Source: Acidimicrobiaceae bacterium
GTDB taxonomy: Bacteria > Actinomycetota > Acidimicrobiia > Acidimicrobiales > Palsa-688
Reading direction: 5' to 3'
Assembly (NCBI GenBank): GCA_003158835.1
Contig: PMLI01000305.1
Location: 1-6,252, forward strand
DNA length: 6,252 nucleotides
Position 1 is the first letter of the stretch. Each line of letters begins with the position of its first letter. The position numbers were made by a program, and so were the translations under genes. The notes under the pieces were generated by a model. The model did not search any database. It saw nothing but the letters and a program-made list of their open reading frames with translations, and had not been told where the DNA came from. Positions 1-6,119 of this stretch are shown here, one piece after another.

Positions 1-571
1 CACGTTGGCGGGCACCTCGCAACCCGGGGGCGGTTTGGCGAACCCTAGCCTGTTGTTCGCGTTCCTCCAAGCGGTGCGTGGCCGCTATCCCCCGTTCGAC
101 GCACTGCGCTAGGGCAACCTCCTGGTCGGCAGAGAGAAGGCGCACCTTGCCTATCTCTTTGAGGTAGGCACGCACGGAGTCCGAGCTGCCCGGGGCGGCG
201 GCACCGATCTCGAGTTGCAAGCCCGCCACCGACAGCCGCTTGCCCGCCCGGAAGGGCTCACGGGCCTTCTTGCGCAGCAAGCGGTGCCGGGCCAACCCGT
301 CCCCGCCGCCCCGGTCCACCACGTCGGGCGCCACCTCGGCGACCAGGCTGTCCAGGCCCTCATCGGAGAGAAGTTCCCTCGGCTCCCGCCATTCGACGCC
401 TTCGGCCGTCACCCTTCCGATGACCGCCGAGATCAGCTCGGGTCGCAGCTCAACCCCTTCGAGCACGGCGATCAGGTCGTGAGGCGTCAAAAAACCGCGT
501 TCCCGGCCCAACAGCAACAGTGCTATGAACTCGGGGGTCGGCTCGCCTGAGGCTGTGAAAGGCGCTCTCAC
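1..571 (-). CDS. rpoD: Primary-type RNA polymerase sigma factor, N-terminal part (runs off left edge)
   Basis: Sigma-70 family factor that directs RNA polymerase to promoters. Only the first 190 codons are in the window. Reading the minus strand from GTG at 571 gives an unbroken frame to base 2. Residues about 14-70 (FIALLLLGRERGFLTPHDL onward) look like region 1.1, the autoinhibitory helical domain found in primary sigma factors. Residues 131-162 (DSVRAYLKEIGKVRLL, then LSADQEVALAQCVERG) are region 1.2, matching the family pattern DPVRxYLxEIGxVpLLtaeeEvxLA. Between them lies a basic linker (ARHRLLRKKAREPFRAGKR, about 94-112). Regions 2-4 would lie beyond the window. The start follows the dnaG stop by 23 bases. 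GTG 571 is chosen because no ATG is available in frame nearby and purine-rich AGAGAGG and GGAGA lie just upstream. The neighbour dnaG and the presence of region 1.1 favour the primary sigma factor, but an alternative group 1/2 sigma cannot be excluded without regions 2-4. Confidence 0.85.
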   Translation of the reverse strand, partial: MRAPFTASGEPTPEFIALLLLGRERGFLTPHDLIAVLEGVELRPELISAVIGRVTAEGVEWREPRELLSDEGLDSLVAEVAPDVVDRGGGDGLARHRLLRKKAREPFRAGKRLSVAGLQLEIGAAAPGSSDSVRAYLKEIGKVRLLSADQEVALAQCVERGIAATHRLEEREQQARVRQTAPGLRGARQR

Positions 572-587
572 AGTTCTCCACAGCCTC
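549..587 (-). promoter_or_regulatory. Inverted repeat bracketing the rpoD start codon
   Basis: On the minus strand GAGGCTGTG (587-579) and CACAGCCTC (557-549) form a perfect 9-bp stem around a 21-base loop. The 5' arm takes in the GAGG of the best SD-like tract; the loop holds a second SD-like GGAGA-type run and the GTG start at 571-569; the 3' arm is coding sequence (codons 5-8). CTGTG also occurs twice (583-579 and 573-569), so the downstream CACAG could pair with either copy. In RNA this could limit ribosome access to rpoD. A 9-bp repeat somewhere in 6 kb is not improbable by chance; the position is what makes it noteworthy. Regulation is inference. Confidence 0.4.
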
Positions 588-594
588 TCTCTGA

Positions 595-2421
595 TCAGGT
601 GGCCGTTCCGGGCGCCATGCTAGGCCCCCCCAACAGCAAAGCTAACAACACGCGTTCCGCTTCGGCCAAACGGGCCTCGTAGTCAGGCCCAAGCTCCACC
701 GATCGCAGAGCCTGCAGCTGCAGCTGTACCGTGGCCGTGCGCTTGGCCAGCTCAGCGTGGCTCGAGGATGGCGCGCTGCTCCTGGCTTCCCGGCGCAGCT
801 CCGCCAGCGCCCGCGCCGCGGCTTGCTCGACCAAGCGCCGCAGGACGTCGTCGGCCTCCTCCTTGCTGTCGACGACGGCCAATTGCCCCAACAGATCCGC
901 CACCGCGGGCGGCGCCGACTCGATGGCCCCGTGGAGGGTCATAGCCCCCGCCAGCTCGGCGAAGGTCGCCCGGGCCAGGTCGGAACTGAACAGGGCGGGG
1001 TCGAGACGCCCCGCCACCTGGTCGGGGCGGTGGACGGCGAGGCGTAAAGCCTCGAGCTCGGGACGGGGCATGGCGGGACGGCTCTGAGCCCGGCTCGGGA
1101 CCGGGCCCTGGGCCGGACCGGGACCGGGCCGGGCGTGGCCCGCCGGGGCCGGACGGCTCAGCGAACGCAGTTGCTCGGGACTGAGGCGGCAGCGGTCCGA
1201 AACCTGCATCAGGTACTGGTCCCTTACCAACGAGTCGGGGTGCTCGGCGATCAGGGCCAGACTGGCCTCGGCAGCCCGGGCTCGCCCCTCGGGATTGCGC
1301 AGGTCGGCAGCGGCAAAGAGCCGCTCGAGGCGGAAGCCGAGGTAGGGCCTGGCCTGGGCCACGGCTTCACGCAAGGCTCCCGGGTCACGCTGCGCCAGGT
1401 CGGCGGGGTCGGCACCGGCGGGCAGGGCCACGACCGAAATCTCCGCCTCGAACCGGCGCTCCCAGTCGTAGAAATGTTCGGCCGCGCCCTGCCCGGCCGG
1501 GTCGGCATCATAGGCGAGCACGATGCGGCGGGAAAAGCCGGTCAGCAGCTTGATATGCCCCTCGGCCAGAGCGGTGCCGCAGGTGGCCACCGCTTCGGTG
1601 ACACCAGCTCGGTGGAGCCCGATCACGTCGGTGTAGCCCTCGCACACCACGACCTGGCCCCGTTGGACGATGGCCCCTTTGGCCCAGTTGAGCCCGTACA
1701 ACACCCTGCTCTTGTCGTATATGGGCGTCGCCTGGGTGTTTTTGTACTTGGGGCCGCTGCCATCGGGCAATATGCGCCCGCCGAGGCCGACCGGCCGCCC
1801 GGCGGCGTCGAAGATCGGGAACAGTACCCGGGCCCTAAAAGAGTCGTTGAGGCGCTCGACCTGGTTGCGGTAGGCAAGGCCCGTTGCCACCAGCAACTCA
1901 CCGGTCACGCCGGCGCCACGCACCAGGGTGTCCCACCCGCCCGGCGCCCAGCCCAGGCGGTACTTCTTCACCGTGTCGCTGTCGTACCCGCGGCCTCGCA
2001 GGTACCGGCGCGCATCGGCGGCGTCGGGCGCTCCCAGCAAGCGGGCGTGGTACCAGGAGACTGCCCGCTCCATGGCCTCGGTGAGCTCCGTAGCCCGTTT
2101 GCGTGCCCCTCCGCTGTGGTCCTCGTCGTCGTAGCGGAGAGGTACCCCGGCCCGGGCCGCCAGGACCTCGACCGCGGTGGCGAAGTCCAGGTGCTCGGTC
2201 TCCCGCAGGAACGAAATGGCGTCGCCCCGCACCTGGCAGCCGAAGCAGTAATAGACGCCCAGCTCCCCGTTTACGGAGAAAGAGGCAGTCTTTTCGCCGT
2301 GGAACGGGCACAGTCCCACCCATTGGGTGCCGACCCGGCGCAGCGCCACGCGCTCGGAGACGAGAGCGACGAGGTCAGTGGCGGACCTGACCCGTTCGAC
2401 GTCCTCGGCGACAATGCCCAC
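595..2421 (-). CDS. dnaG: DNA primase DnaG
   Basis: Synthesises the short RNA primers used by the replicative polymerase, working at the fork with the DnaB helicase. The 608 residues are normal for the family. Order of domains: CHC2-type zinc-binding domain with C38, H41, C59 and C62 (CPFH then CFGC); RNA polymerase core with the conserved KYKNTQATPIYDKSRVLYGL segment at 225-244; Toprim fold with catalytic E261 in EGYTDV and D305/D307 in YDADPAG; GADPADL at 336-342; a Pro/Gly/Ala-rich linker at about 423-455; and a C-terminal helical helicase-binding domain of lower conservation (about 456-600). The start is GTG at 2421. No SD is visible before it, but TAAGCT sits six bases upstream, consistent with a leaderless message. 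The gap to glyS is 63 bases and the gap to rpoD is 23 bases, so dnaG and rpoD are probably cotranscribed. All active-site motifs are intact. Confidence 0.97.
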   Translation of the reverse strand: MGIVAEDVERVRSATDLVALVSERVALRRVGTQWVGLCPFHGEKTASFSVNGELGVYYCFGCQVRGDAISFLRETEHLDFATAVEVLAARAGVPLRYDDEDHSGGARKRATELTEAMERAVSWYHARLLGAPDAADARRYLRGRGYDSDTVKKYRLGWAPGGWDTLVRGAGVTGELLVATGLAYRNQVERLNDSFRARVLFPIFDAAGRPVGLGGRILPDGSGPKYKNTQATPIYDKSRVLYGLNWAKGAIVQRGQVVVCEGYTDVIGLHRAGVTEAVATCGTALAEGHIKLLTGFSRRIVLAYDADPAGQGAAEHFYDWERRFEAEISVVALPAGADPADLAQRDPGALREAVAQARPYLGFRLERLFAAADLRNPEGRARAAEASLALIAEHPDSLVRDQYLMQVSDRCRLSPEQLRSLSRPAPAGHARPGPGPAQGPVPSRAQSRPAMPRPELEALRLAVHRPDQVAGRLDPALFSSDLARATFAELAGAMTLHGAIESAPPAVADLLGQLAVVDSKEEADDVLRRLVEQAAARALAELRREARSSAPSSSHAELAKRTATVQLQLQALRSVELGPDYEARLAEAERVLLALLLGGPSMAPGTAT

Positions 2422-2427
2422 GGGGAA

Positions 2428-2433
2428 AGCTTA
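2428..2433 (-). promoter_or_regulatory. Candidate -10 box of a leaderless dnaG(-rpoD) promoter
   Basis: Minus-strand TAAGCT fits TAnnnT. Six bases (TTCCCC) separate its last T from the GTG start at 2421, which would place transcription start on the first base of the codon. A weak -35 (TCGATC, plus positions 2450-2455; 3/6 to TTGACA) lies 16 bases upstream. There is no SD sequence to explain initiation otherwise. Assigned from pattern and spacing only. Confidence 0.45.
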
Positions 2434-2453
2434 AGGCGCCGCGGTGAAAGATC

Positions 2454-2485
2454 GAGCCCGGGCGCGCCCGGGACGGGCCCGGCTC
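2454..2485 (-). terminator. GC-rich hairpin just after glyS, possible terminator
   Basis: Immediately after the glyS TAG the minus strand can fold with GAGCCGGGC (2485-2477) pairing to GCCCGGGCTC (2463-2454), nine base pairs with one bulged G. The same stretch contains an overlapping perfect 16-bp palindrome CCCGGGCGCGCCCGGG (2457-2472), so two folds compete. It is followed by GATCTTTC, a very poor U-tract. It resembles the U-less hairpin terminators proposed for actinobacteria and sits just upstream of the candidate dnaG promoter, which suits a transcript boundary. It may be only partial or inactive. Confidence 0.4.
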
Positions 2486-3801
2486 TACCAGGCGAGGCGC
2501 GAACTGATCGTTTCCACCAGGCGCTCGATCGGCACCCGTTCCTGAGTGGTCGAGTCACGGTCCCGGACCGTCACTGCCTTGTCCTCGAGAGAGGCGAAGT
2601 CGATCGTCACGCACAGCGGGGTGCCGATCTCGTCCTGGCGCCGGTAGCGCCGGCCGATGGCTCGGGTCACGTCGTAATCGCACATAGCCACCGGCTGGAG
2701 GAGTTCGAGGACCTCCTCGGACAGCGGTAGCAGGGTGTCCTTTTTCGACAGCGGCAACACCGCCACCTGGTAGGGAGCGATGCGCGGGTGCAGACGCAGG
2801 ACGGTACGCTGCTCACCGGCCACCTCGTCGATGGTGTGACCAGCGATCAGGAAAGCCATCATCGTGCGGGCCACACCGGCGGCGGGCTCGATGACGTGAG
2901 GCACGTAGCGCTCGCCCGTGGCAGGGTCAAAATACTCGAGCACCTCCCCGCTCGCTCGGGCGTGGGCCTTCAAGTCGTAATCGGTGCGGTTGGCGATGCC
3001 TTCGAGCTCCCCCCAACCCCACGGGAAGGCGAATTCGACGTCGGCCGTCCCGGCCGAATAGTGGGACAGCTCCTCGGGCGAGTGGGGGCGCAGGCGCAAC
3101 ATTTCCCGGGGTATGCCGAGGCGCACATACCATTCGAAGCGCTCCTTGCACCAGTACTCGAACCAGCGCGGCGAATCCGCGGGCGGGACGAAGTACTCGA
3201 GCTCCATCTGCTCGAACTCGCGGGTGCGGAACACGAAGTTGCCCGGGGTGATCTCGTTACGGAACGACTTGCCTATTTGGGCCGTACCGAACGGCGGGCG
3301 CAAGTGCTCGGTTTGCAGGACATTGGCAAAATTCACGAAATGACCCTGAGCCGTTTCGGGGCGTAGGTAGGCGACCGCCCCCTCGTCCTCCACCGGGCCC
3401 ACGAACGTCTTGAACATGAGGTTGAAGGGCCGCGCCTCGGTGATGTCCGTGCTGGCGCAATTAGGGCATTTCAGCTTGCCGTCCTCGGTGGTCGGCAACT
3501 GGTCCGCCCGCCAGCGCTGCTTGCACGACCGGCAGTCGACCAGGGGATCCGTGAAATTGGTCAGGTGCCCCGAGGCTTCCCAGATCTTCGGGCTGGACAG
3601 GACGGCGGCGTCAAGGCCGACCACCTCCCGGCGCAGCTGGACCATCGAACGCCACCAAGCCTCCTTCACGTTACGGGCCATGAGGGCCCCGAGAGGACCG
3701 TAGTCATAGGTCGAGCGAAAGCCGCCGTAAATCTCGGCCGAGGGGAAAACAAAGCCGCGTGCTTTGCACAGGCGGACCAGTTCTTCCATAGGAACGGGCA
3801 T
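2485..3801 (-). CDS. glyS: Glycyl-tRNA synthetase, single-chain (alpha2) type
   Basis: Class II synthetase that charges tRNA-Gly with glycine using ATP. The 438 residues form the single-polypeptide homodimeric type, not the alpha/beta tetramer. Visible elements: N-terminal FPSAEIYGGFRSTYDYGPLG (19-38); SPKIWEASGHLTNFTDP (70-86); a zinc site with C90, C93 and C112, C115; RPETAQGHF (147-155); motif 2, SFRNEITPGNFVFRTREFEQ (179-198); GWGELEGIANRTDYDLKAH (262-280); motif 3 around EPAAGVARTMMAFL with R312 (305-318); and the anticodon-binding domain from about 335 with AIGRRYRRQDEIGTPLCVTIDF (381-402). One oddity is His154, where the family usually has Ile or Met after ETAQG. Start ATG 3801 has no SD, but TAGCCT lies six bases upstream; Met5 is a possible alternative. 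It is 44 bases from the recO stop. That gap is too short for a T-box leader. Confidence 0.97.
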   Translation of the reverse strand: MPVPMEELVRLCKARGFVFPSAEIYGGFRSTYDYGPLGALMARNVKEAWWRSMVQLRREVVGLDAAVLSSPKIWEASGHLTNFTDPLVDCRSCKQRWRADQLPTTEDGKLKCPNCASTDITEARPFNLMFKTFVGPVEDEGAVAYLRPETAQGHFVNFANVLQTEHLRPPFGTAQIGKSFRNEITPGNFVFRTREFEQMELEYFVPPADSPRWFEYWCKERFEWYVRLGIPREMLRLRPHSPEELSHYSAGTADVEFAFPWGWGELEGIANRTDYDLKAHARASGEVLEYFDPATGERYVPHVIEPAAGVARTMMAFLIAGHTIDEVAGEQRTVLRLHPRIAPYQVAVLPLSKKDTLLPLSEEVLELLQPVAMCDYDVTRAIGRRYRRQDEIGTPLCVTIDFASLEDKAVTVRDRDSTTQERVPIERLVETISSRLAW

Positions 3802-3807
3802 GTCGAG

Positions 3808-3813
3808 AGGCTA
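3808..3813 (-). promoter_or_regulatory. Candidate -10 box of a leaderless glyS promoter
   Basis: Minus-strand TAGCCT (TAnnnT) is separated by six bases (CTCGAC) from the ATG at 3801. No SD sequence is present, and no recognisable -35 lies 16-18 bases further upstream. The spacing is the same as at dnaG. Confidence 0.4.
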
Positions 3814-3845
3814 CCGGGCCCGTCGCCGGCCCGTGCCGCTCCGGC

Positions 3846-4571
3846 CTAGGAGATCTCTAGGACGTGCATGGCCCGCAGGTGCCGTTCCAGGTGGTACTCG
3901 AGCGAGATGGTGGCGAGGTGGCTCACTTCACCCGTGACCGCGCTGGCCGGCATTTGCAATGCTCGGGCCAACTGGCCACCCAGCACCCAACCGAGCAGCT
4001 CGAGGGCGGCCGGGCTGATCGGTTGGCCCCGCCGGCAATTCCGGCACAACGTGCCCCCCTCGGATATGTCAAAGGCAACCAGGTTTGCCGCCGGTGGGCC
4101 CGCACCGCAGCTGGCGCAGCAGTCGAGCACCGGACCGGCGCCGTCCAGAGCGAGCAGCTTCCAGTAGAACGACGCCAGGACGAGCGGGCCGGGCTGGCTG
4201 ACCAGGGTACGAAGCGCTCCCACCAGCATCCGGTAGAGGGGCTCGGAAGGTTCGCGCTCCTGGGCCACCTGCTCGGTGGCCTCGGCCATGGCCAGCCCCT
4301 GAGCCAGGCAACCGAGGTCTTCGTGCAGCCTGCGCCAGGGCTCGATCATCTCGGCCTGGCTCACGATATCGAGCTGGCGCCCTTCGTAGAGCAGCATCTC
4401 GACATGGCTAAGCGGTTCGAGGCGCCCGCCGATCCGGCTCTTGGTGCGCCGTACACCCTTGGCCACCGCCCTCACCTTGCCATGACCGGGCGTCAGCAGG
4501 ACCACGATCCGGTCTGCCTCGCCCAACTTGTAGGTCCGCAGCACGACCCCCCGGTCGCGATATAACGACAT
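3846..4571 (-). CDS. recO: DNA repair protein RecO
   Basis: Recombination mediator of the RecFOR pathway; it anneals SSB-coated single strands and helps load RecA at gaps. From ATG 4571 it is 241 residues, typical for the family. Residues 1-80 form the N-terminal OB-fold, opening SLYRDRGVVLRTYKLGEADRI and followed by LTPGHGKVRAVAKGVRRTKS. The rest is the helical C-terminal domain, with a zinc finger made by C152, C155, C176 and C179 (CASC then CRNC). A longer reading from TTG 4646 would add 25 residues, mostly Arg-rich low-complexity sequence with no family counterpart. I reject it because the OB-fold begins right at MSLYRDRG and a -10-like GATAGT precedes this ATG. Neighbours uppS (79 bases upstream) and glyS match actinobacterial recO-uppS synteny. 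Confidence 0.94.
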   Translation of the reverse strand: MSLYRDRGVVLRTYKLGEADRIVVLLTPGHGKVRAVAKGVRRTKSRIGGRLEPLSHVEMLLYEGRQLDIVSQAEMIEPWRRLHEDLGCLAQGLAMAEATEQVAQEREPSEPLYRMLVGALRTLVSQPGPLVLASFYWKLLALDGAGPVLDCCASCGAGPPAANLVAFDISEGGTLCRNCRRGQPISPAALELLGWVLGGQLARALQMPASAVTGEVSHLATISLEYHLERHLRAMHVLEIS

Positions 4572-4578
4572 GGCTGTA

Positions 4579-4584
4579 ACTATC
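4579..4584 (-). promoter_or_regulatory. Candidate -10 box of a leaderless recO promoter
   Basis: Minus-strand GATAGT matches TATAAT at 4 of 6 positions, including the key A at position 2 and T at position 6. Seven bases (TACAGCC) separate it from ATG 4571. No usable SD and no -35 are seen. It supports ATG 4571 as the true start. Confidence 0.35.
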
Positions 4585-4593
4585 TTCGCACGT

Positions 4594-4607
4594 CGGCGGC
4601 GGCGGCG
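4594..4607. repeat. Short CGG trinucleotide run in the uppS-recO gap
   Basis: Plus strand reads (CGG)4CG. It lies in the 79-base gap between uppS and recO, upstream of the recO -10-like box. The rest of that gap is GC-rich with only weak 4-bp stems. No function is implied. Confidence 0.5.
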
Positions 4608-4650
4608 CGCCCCGCTTCGGGCCGGGACGGGCCTCAGCCGGGACAAAGAA

Positions 4651-5400
4651 CTACGACGGTAGACCGTCGTGGTCCCGCTGCCCCCTCGTCAGCCCGAAGC
4701 GCCGCTCGCGCTGTTGGTACTCGCGCACGGCGTCGCGCAGGTGCTCTCGGCGGAAGTCGGGCCACAGCACGTCCATGAAAACCAGTTCGCTGTAGGCGAT
4801 CTCCCACAACAAGAAGTTGGAGATGCGGTACTCCCCCGAGGTCCGGATGAAAAGGTCCGGGTCCGGCATCTCGGGCAGGTAGAAGTGCTTGCGCAGCGAC
4901 CGCTCGTCGACCTGGGAAGCCTTGACGCCCTCCGCCACCAGGGCTCGGGCCGCGTCCACTATCTCCGCCCTGCCTCCGTAGTTGAACGCCACCGTGAGCG
5001 TCATGGCCTTGTTGTGCCTGGTCAAAGCGGCCGTCTCGTCCATCCGGCGCAGGATCCAGCCCGGGACCCGCCAGTCGCGCCGTCCGGCGAAGCGGATACG
5101 GACGCCGAGCTCATGCAACTCGTCCCGCCTCCGCGTGAGCAGGTCGTCGGCGATCACGCTCAACAGGAAGCGGACCTCTTGGTGGGGGCGGCGCCAGTTC
5201 TCGGTCGAGAAAGCGAACACCGTGAACCATTCCAGGCCGAGCTCGACCGCCCCTTTGGCGGCGTCGAGCAAGGCCTCCTCGCCGGCCCGGTGGCCCTCCG
5301 TGCGCGGCAATCCTCTCTTGGTCGCCCACCGGCCGTTGCCGTCCATGACACAGGCGACGTGACGAGGCAGGCGCTGCGGGTCGATCCCGTCCAAATCCAT
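4651..5400 (-). CDS. uppS: Isoprenyl transferase (cis-prenyl diphosphate synthase, UPP synthase family)
   Basis: Condenses isopentenyl diphosphate onto an allylic diphosphate with cis geometry to make the polyprenyl lipid carrier for cell-wall synthesis; a cytosolic or membrane-associated dimer. From ATG 5400 it is 249 residues, the usual size. Key elements (numbered from this ATG): HVACVMDGNGRWA with catalytic D20; FSTENW at 64-69; NYGGRAEI at 140-147; and PDLFIRTSGEYRISNFLLW with R186, R192 and S194, then E205. These have the same mutual spacing as E. coli R194, R200, S202 and E213. No TTG-initiated extension is needed: TTG 5409 is in frame but would add only three residues, and TAGCTT sits seven bases before ATG 5400. 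Adjacent to recO, as in mycobacteria (Rv2361c beside recO), where the product is decaprenyl diphosphate. Chain length cannot be read from this sequence. Confidence 0.96.
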   Translation of the reverse strand: MDLDGIDPQRLPRHVACVMDGNGRWATKRGLPRTEGHRAGEEALLDAAKGAVELGLEWFTVFAFSTENWRRPHQEVRFLLSVIADDLLTRRRDELHELGVRIRFAGRRDWRVPGWILRRMDETAALTRHNKAMTLTVAFNYGGRAEIVDAARALVAEGVKASQVDERSLRKHFYLPEMPDPDLFIRTSGEYRISNFLLWEIAYSELVFMDVLWPDFRREHLRDAVREYQQRERRFGLTRGQRDHDGLPS

Positions 5401-5407
5401 TGTTGGC

Positions 5408-5413
5408 AAGCTA
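5408..5413 (-). promoter_or_regulatory. Candidate -10 box of a leaderless uppS promoter
   Basis: Minus-strand TAGCTT (TAnnnT), with seven bases (GCCAACA) to ATG 5400. It overlaps the alternative TTG start at 5409-5407, which makes that start less likely if the promoter is real. No -35 is evident. Confidence 0.4.
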
Positions 5414-5448
5414 CTGCCCCGGCGCGCCCGGCATATCCATCGGCACCG

Positions 5449-6105
5449 TCATCGGCGCCTGTCTTCGATCTCCCAGCCATGGTCCAGCACATGCCATAGC
5501 AGGCGCCGGGCGGCGTAGCGGGGAGGCCAGCCGGGGGGCGCCGTGGGGCGAGGTTCACCCGACCGGCACCAGTCGAGGATGGCAACCCGGTTGGCTTCGA
5601 TCACAGACCGTTGGCCGGGACCGGGGACCGGCAACTTGAAGCCCACCCCGGAGGCAAACACCTGCTCGGCCGCGGCTACGTGGTCCACGATGGCGTCCCG
5701 GTCCCGGCCGCCTCCACGCGGGCCTTTACGCAGCGACTCGGGGGCACCTGCCACCACCTCGTCGAACATCTCCCAGCTGGCCGACAACAGGGCCGCGTGA
5801 CGCGCCGCCTCCGGCTTGCTCACGGGCACGTAGTCGCTCTCCAAGACGGTGGTCGGGACCCCGAAGTCGGTCCCACCCGAGCGGGTGGGCACCCGCTCGA
5901 CCACGTCCCAACCCCGGTCCGGGCCACCGTCGAACCCGGTCCCGGCCCGGGCCGACACCCGCGCGTACCGGTCCGCGTACGAGCTCAGGGCCAGGAGGGC
6001 GGCCTCCTCCGTCTTGGCCACCCGGGACAGGCCCGGCCACTCGAGGCTGCAGGCAAAGACCCGCTTGGCACCGATCTCGATGTAAACGGGGCTACCGGCG
6101 GCCAT
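5449..6105 (-). CDS. Conserved protein of unknown function: HicB-like N-terminus plus DinB-like C-terminus
   Basis: 218 residues. Residues 7-50 (VYIEIGAKRVFACSLEWPGL, then about 20 residues with EEAALLAL) resemble the small HicB-like/partial RNase H fold, with the xxPG.....TEEEAL pattern of that family. Residues about 98-217 look like a DinB-type four-helix bundle: IVDHVAAAEQVF (139-150) gives His142 and LLWHVLDHGWEIEDR (202-216) gives His205 and His209, the spacing expected of the DinB metal-binding histidines. DinB-fold proteins include thiol-dependent S-transferases and mycothiol-dependent isomerases, so a metal-dependent thiol reaction is possible, but the substrate is unknown. No signal peptide or membrane segment is visible. 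Start ATG 6105 is fixed by an in-frame TGA a few codons upstream. It lies 53 bases after era and 39 before uppS. I recall similar two-part proteins in other actinobacteria, always without an assigned role. Confidence 0.8.
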   Translation of the reverse strand: MAAGSPVYIEIGAKRVFACSLEWPGLSRVAKTEEAALLALSSYADRYARVSARAGTGFDGGPDRGWDVVERVPTRSGGTDFGVPTTVLESDYVPVSKPEAARHAALLSASWEMFDEVVAGAPESLRKGPRGGGRDRDAIVDHVAAAEQVFASGVGFKLPVPGPGQRSVIEANRVAILDWCRSGEPRPTAPPGWPPRYAARRLLWHVLDHGWEIEDRRR

Positions 6106-6113
6106 GGCCTTAC

Positions 6114-6119
6114 ATCATG
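6114..6119 (-). promoter_or_regulatory. Weak candidate -10 box before the DinB-like gene
   Basis: Minus-strand CATGAT matches TATAAT at 4 of 6, with eight bases to ATG 6105. Spacing is longer than at the other genes, and the competing hexamer at six bases (TGATGT) lacks the key A. An AAGG sits only two bases before the ATG, too close to be a normal SD. Weak. Confidence 0.2.

Noticed and set aside
215..550. 111-codon plus-strand open frame at the left end
   Set aside because: It lies opposite the sigma factor frame, which carries recognisable regions 1.1 and 1.2; the plus-strand translation matches nothing I know.
1090..1155. GC-rich repetitive stretch of GGGACCGGGCC-like units inside dnaG
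   Set aside because: It encodes the Pro/Gly-rich linker before the C-terminal domain; biased composition explains the repetition.
2502..2517. SOS-box-like CGAAC....CGTTTC near the 3' end of glyS
   Set aside because: The half-sites are one base too far apart for the Gram-positive LexA consensus, one half is imperfect, and it lies inside coding sequence about 80 bases before dnaG.
1135..2730. 531-codon open frame on the plus strand, antisense to dnaG and part of glyS
   Set aside because: Its translation has no recognisable domain, and the opposite frames are unmistakable DnaG and GlyRS. Long antisense frames are expected in G+C-rich coding DNA, where stop codons are rare.
4572..4646. 25-residue N-terminal extension of RecO from TTG 4646
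   Set aside because: Arg-rich low complexity, absent from RecO proteins; the OB-fold starts at ATG 4571, which also has the -10-like box at the right distance.
4669..5499. 276-codon plus-strand open frame antisense to uppS, and a 233-codon one at 3864-4565 antisense to recO
   Set aside because: Shadows of the real genes; no family resemblance and no plausible promoter or ribosome site.
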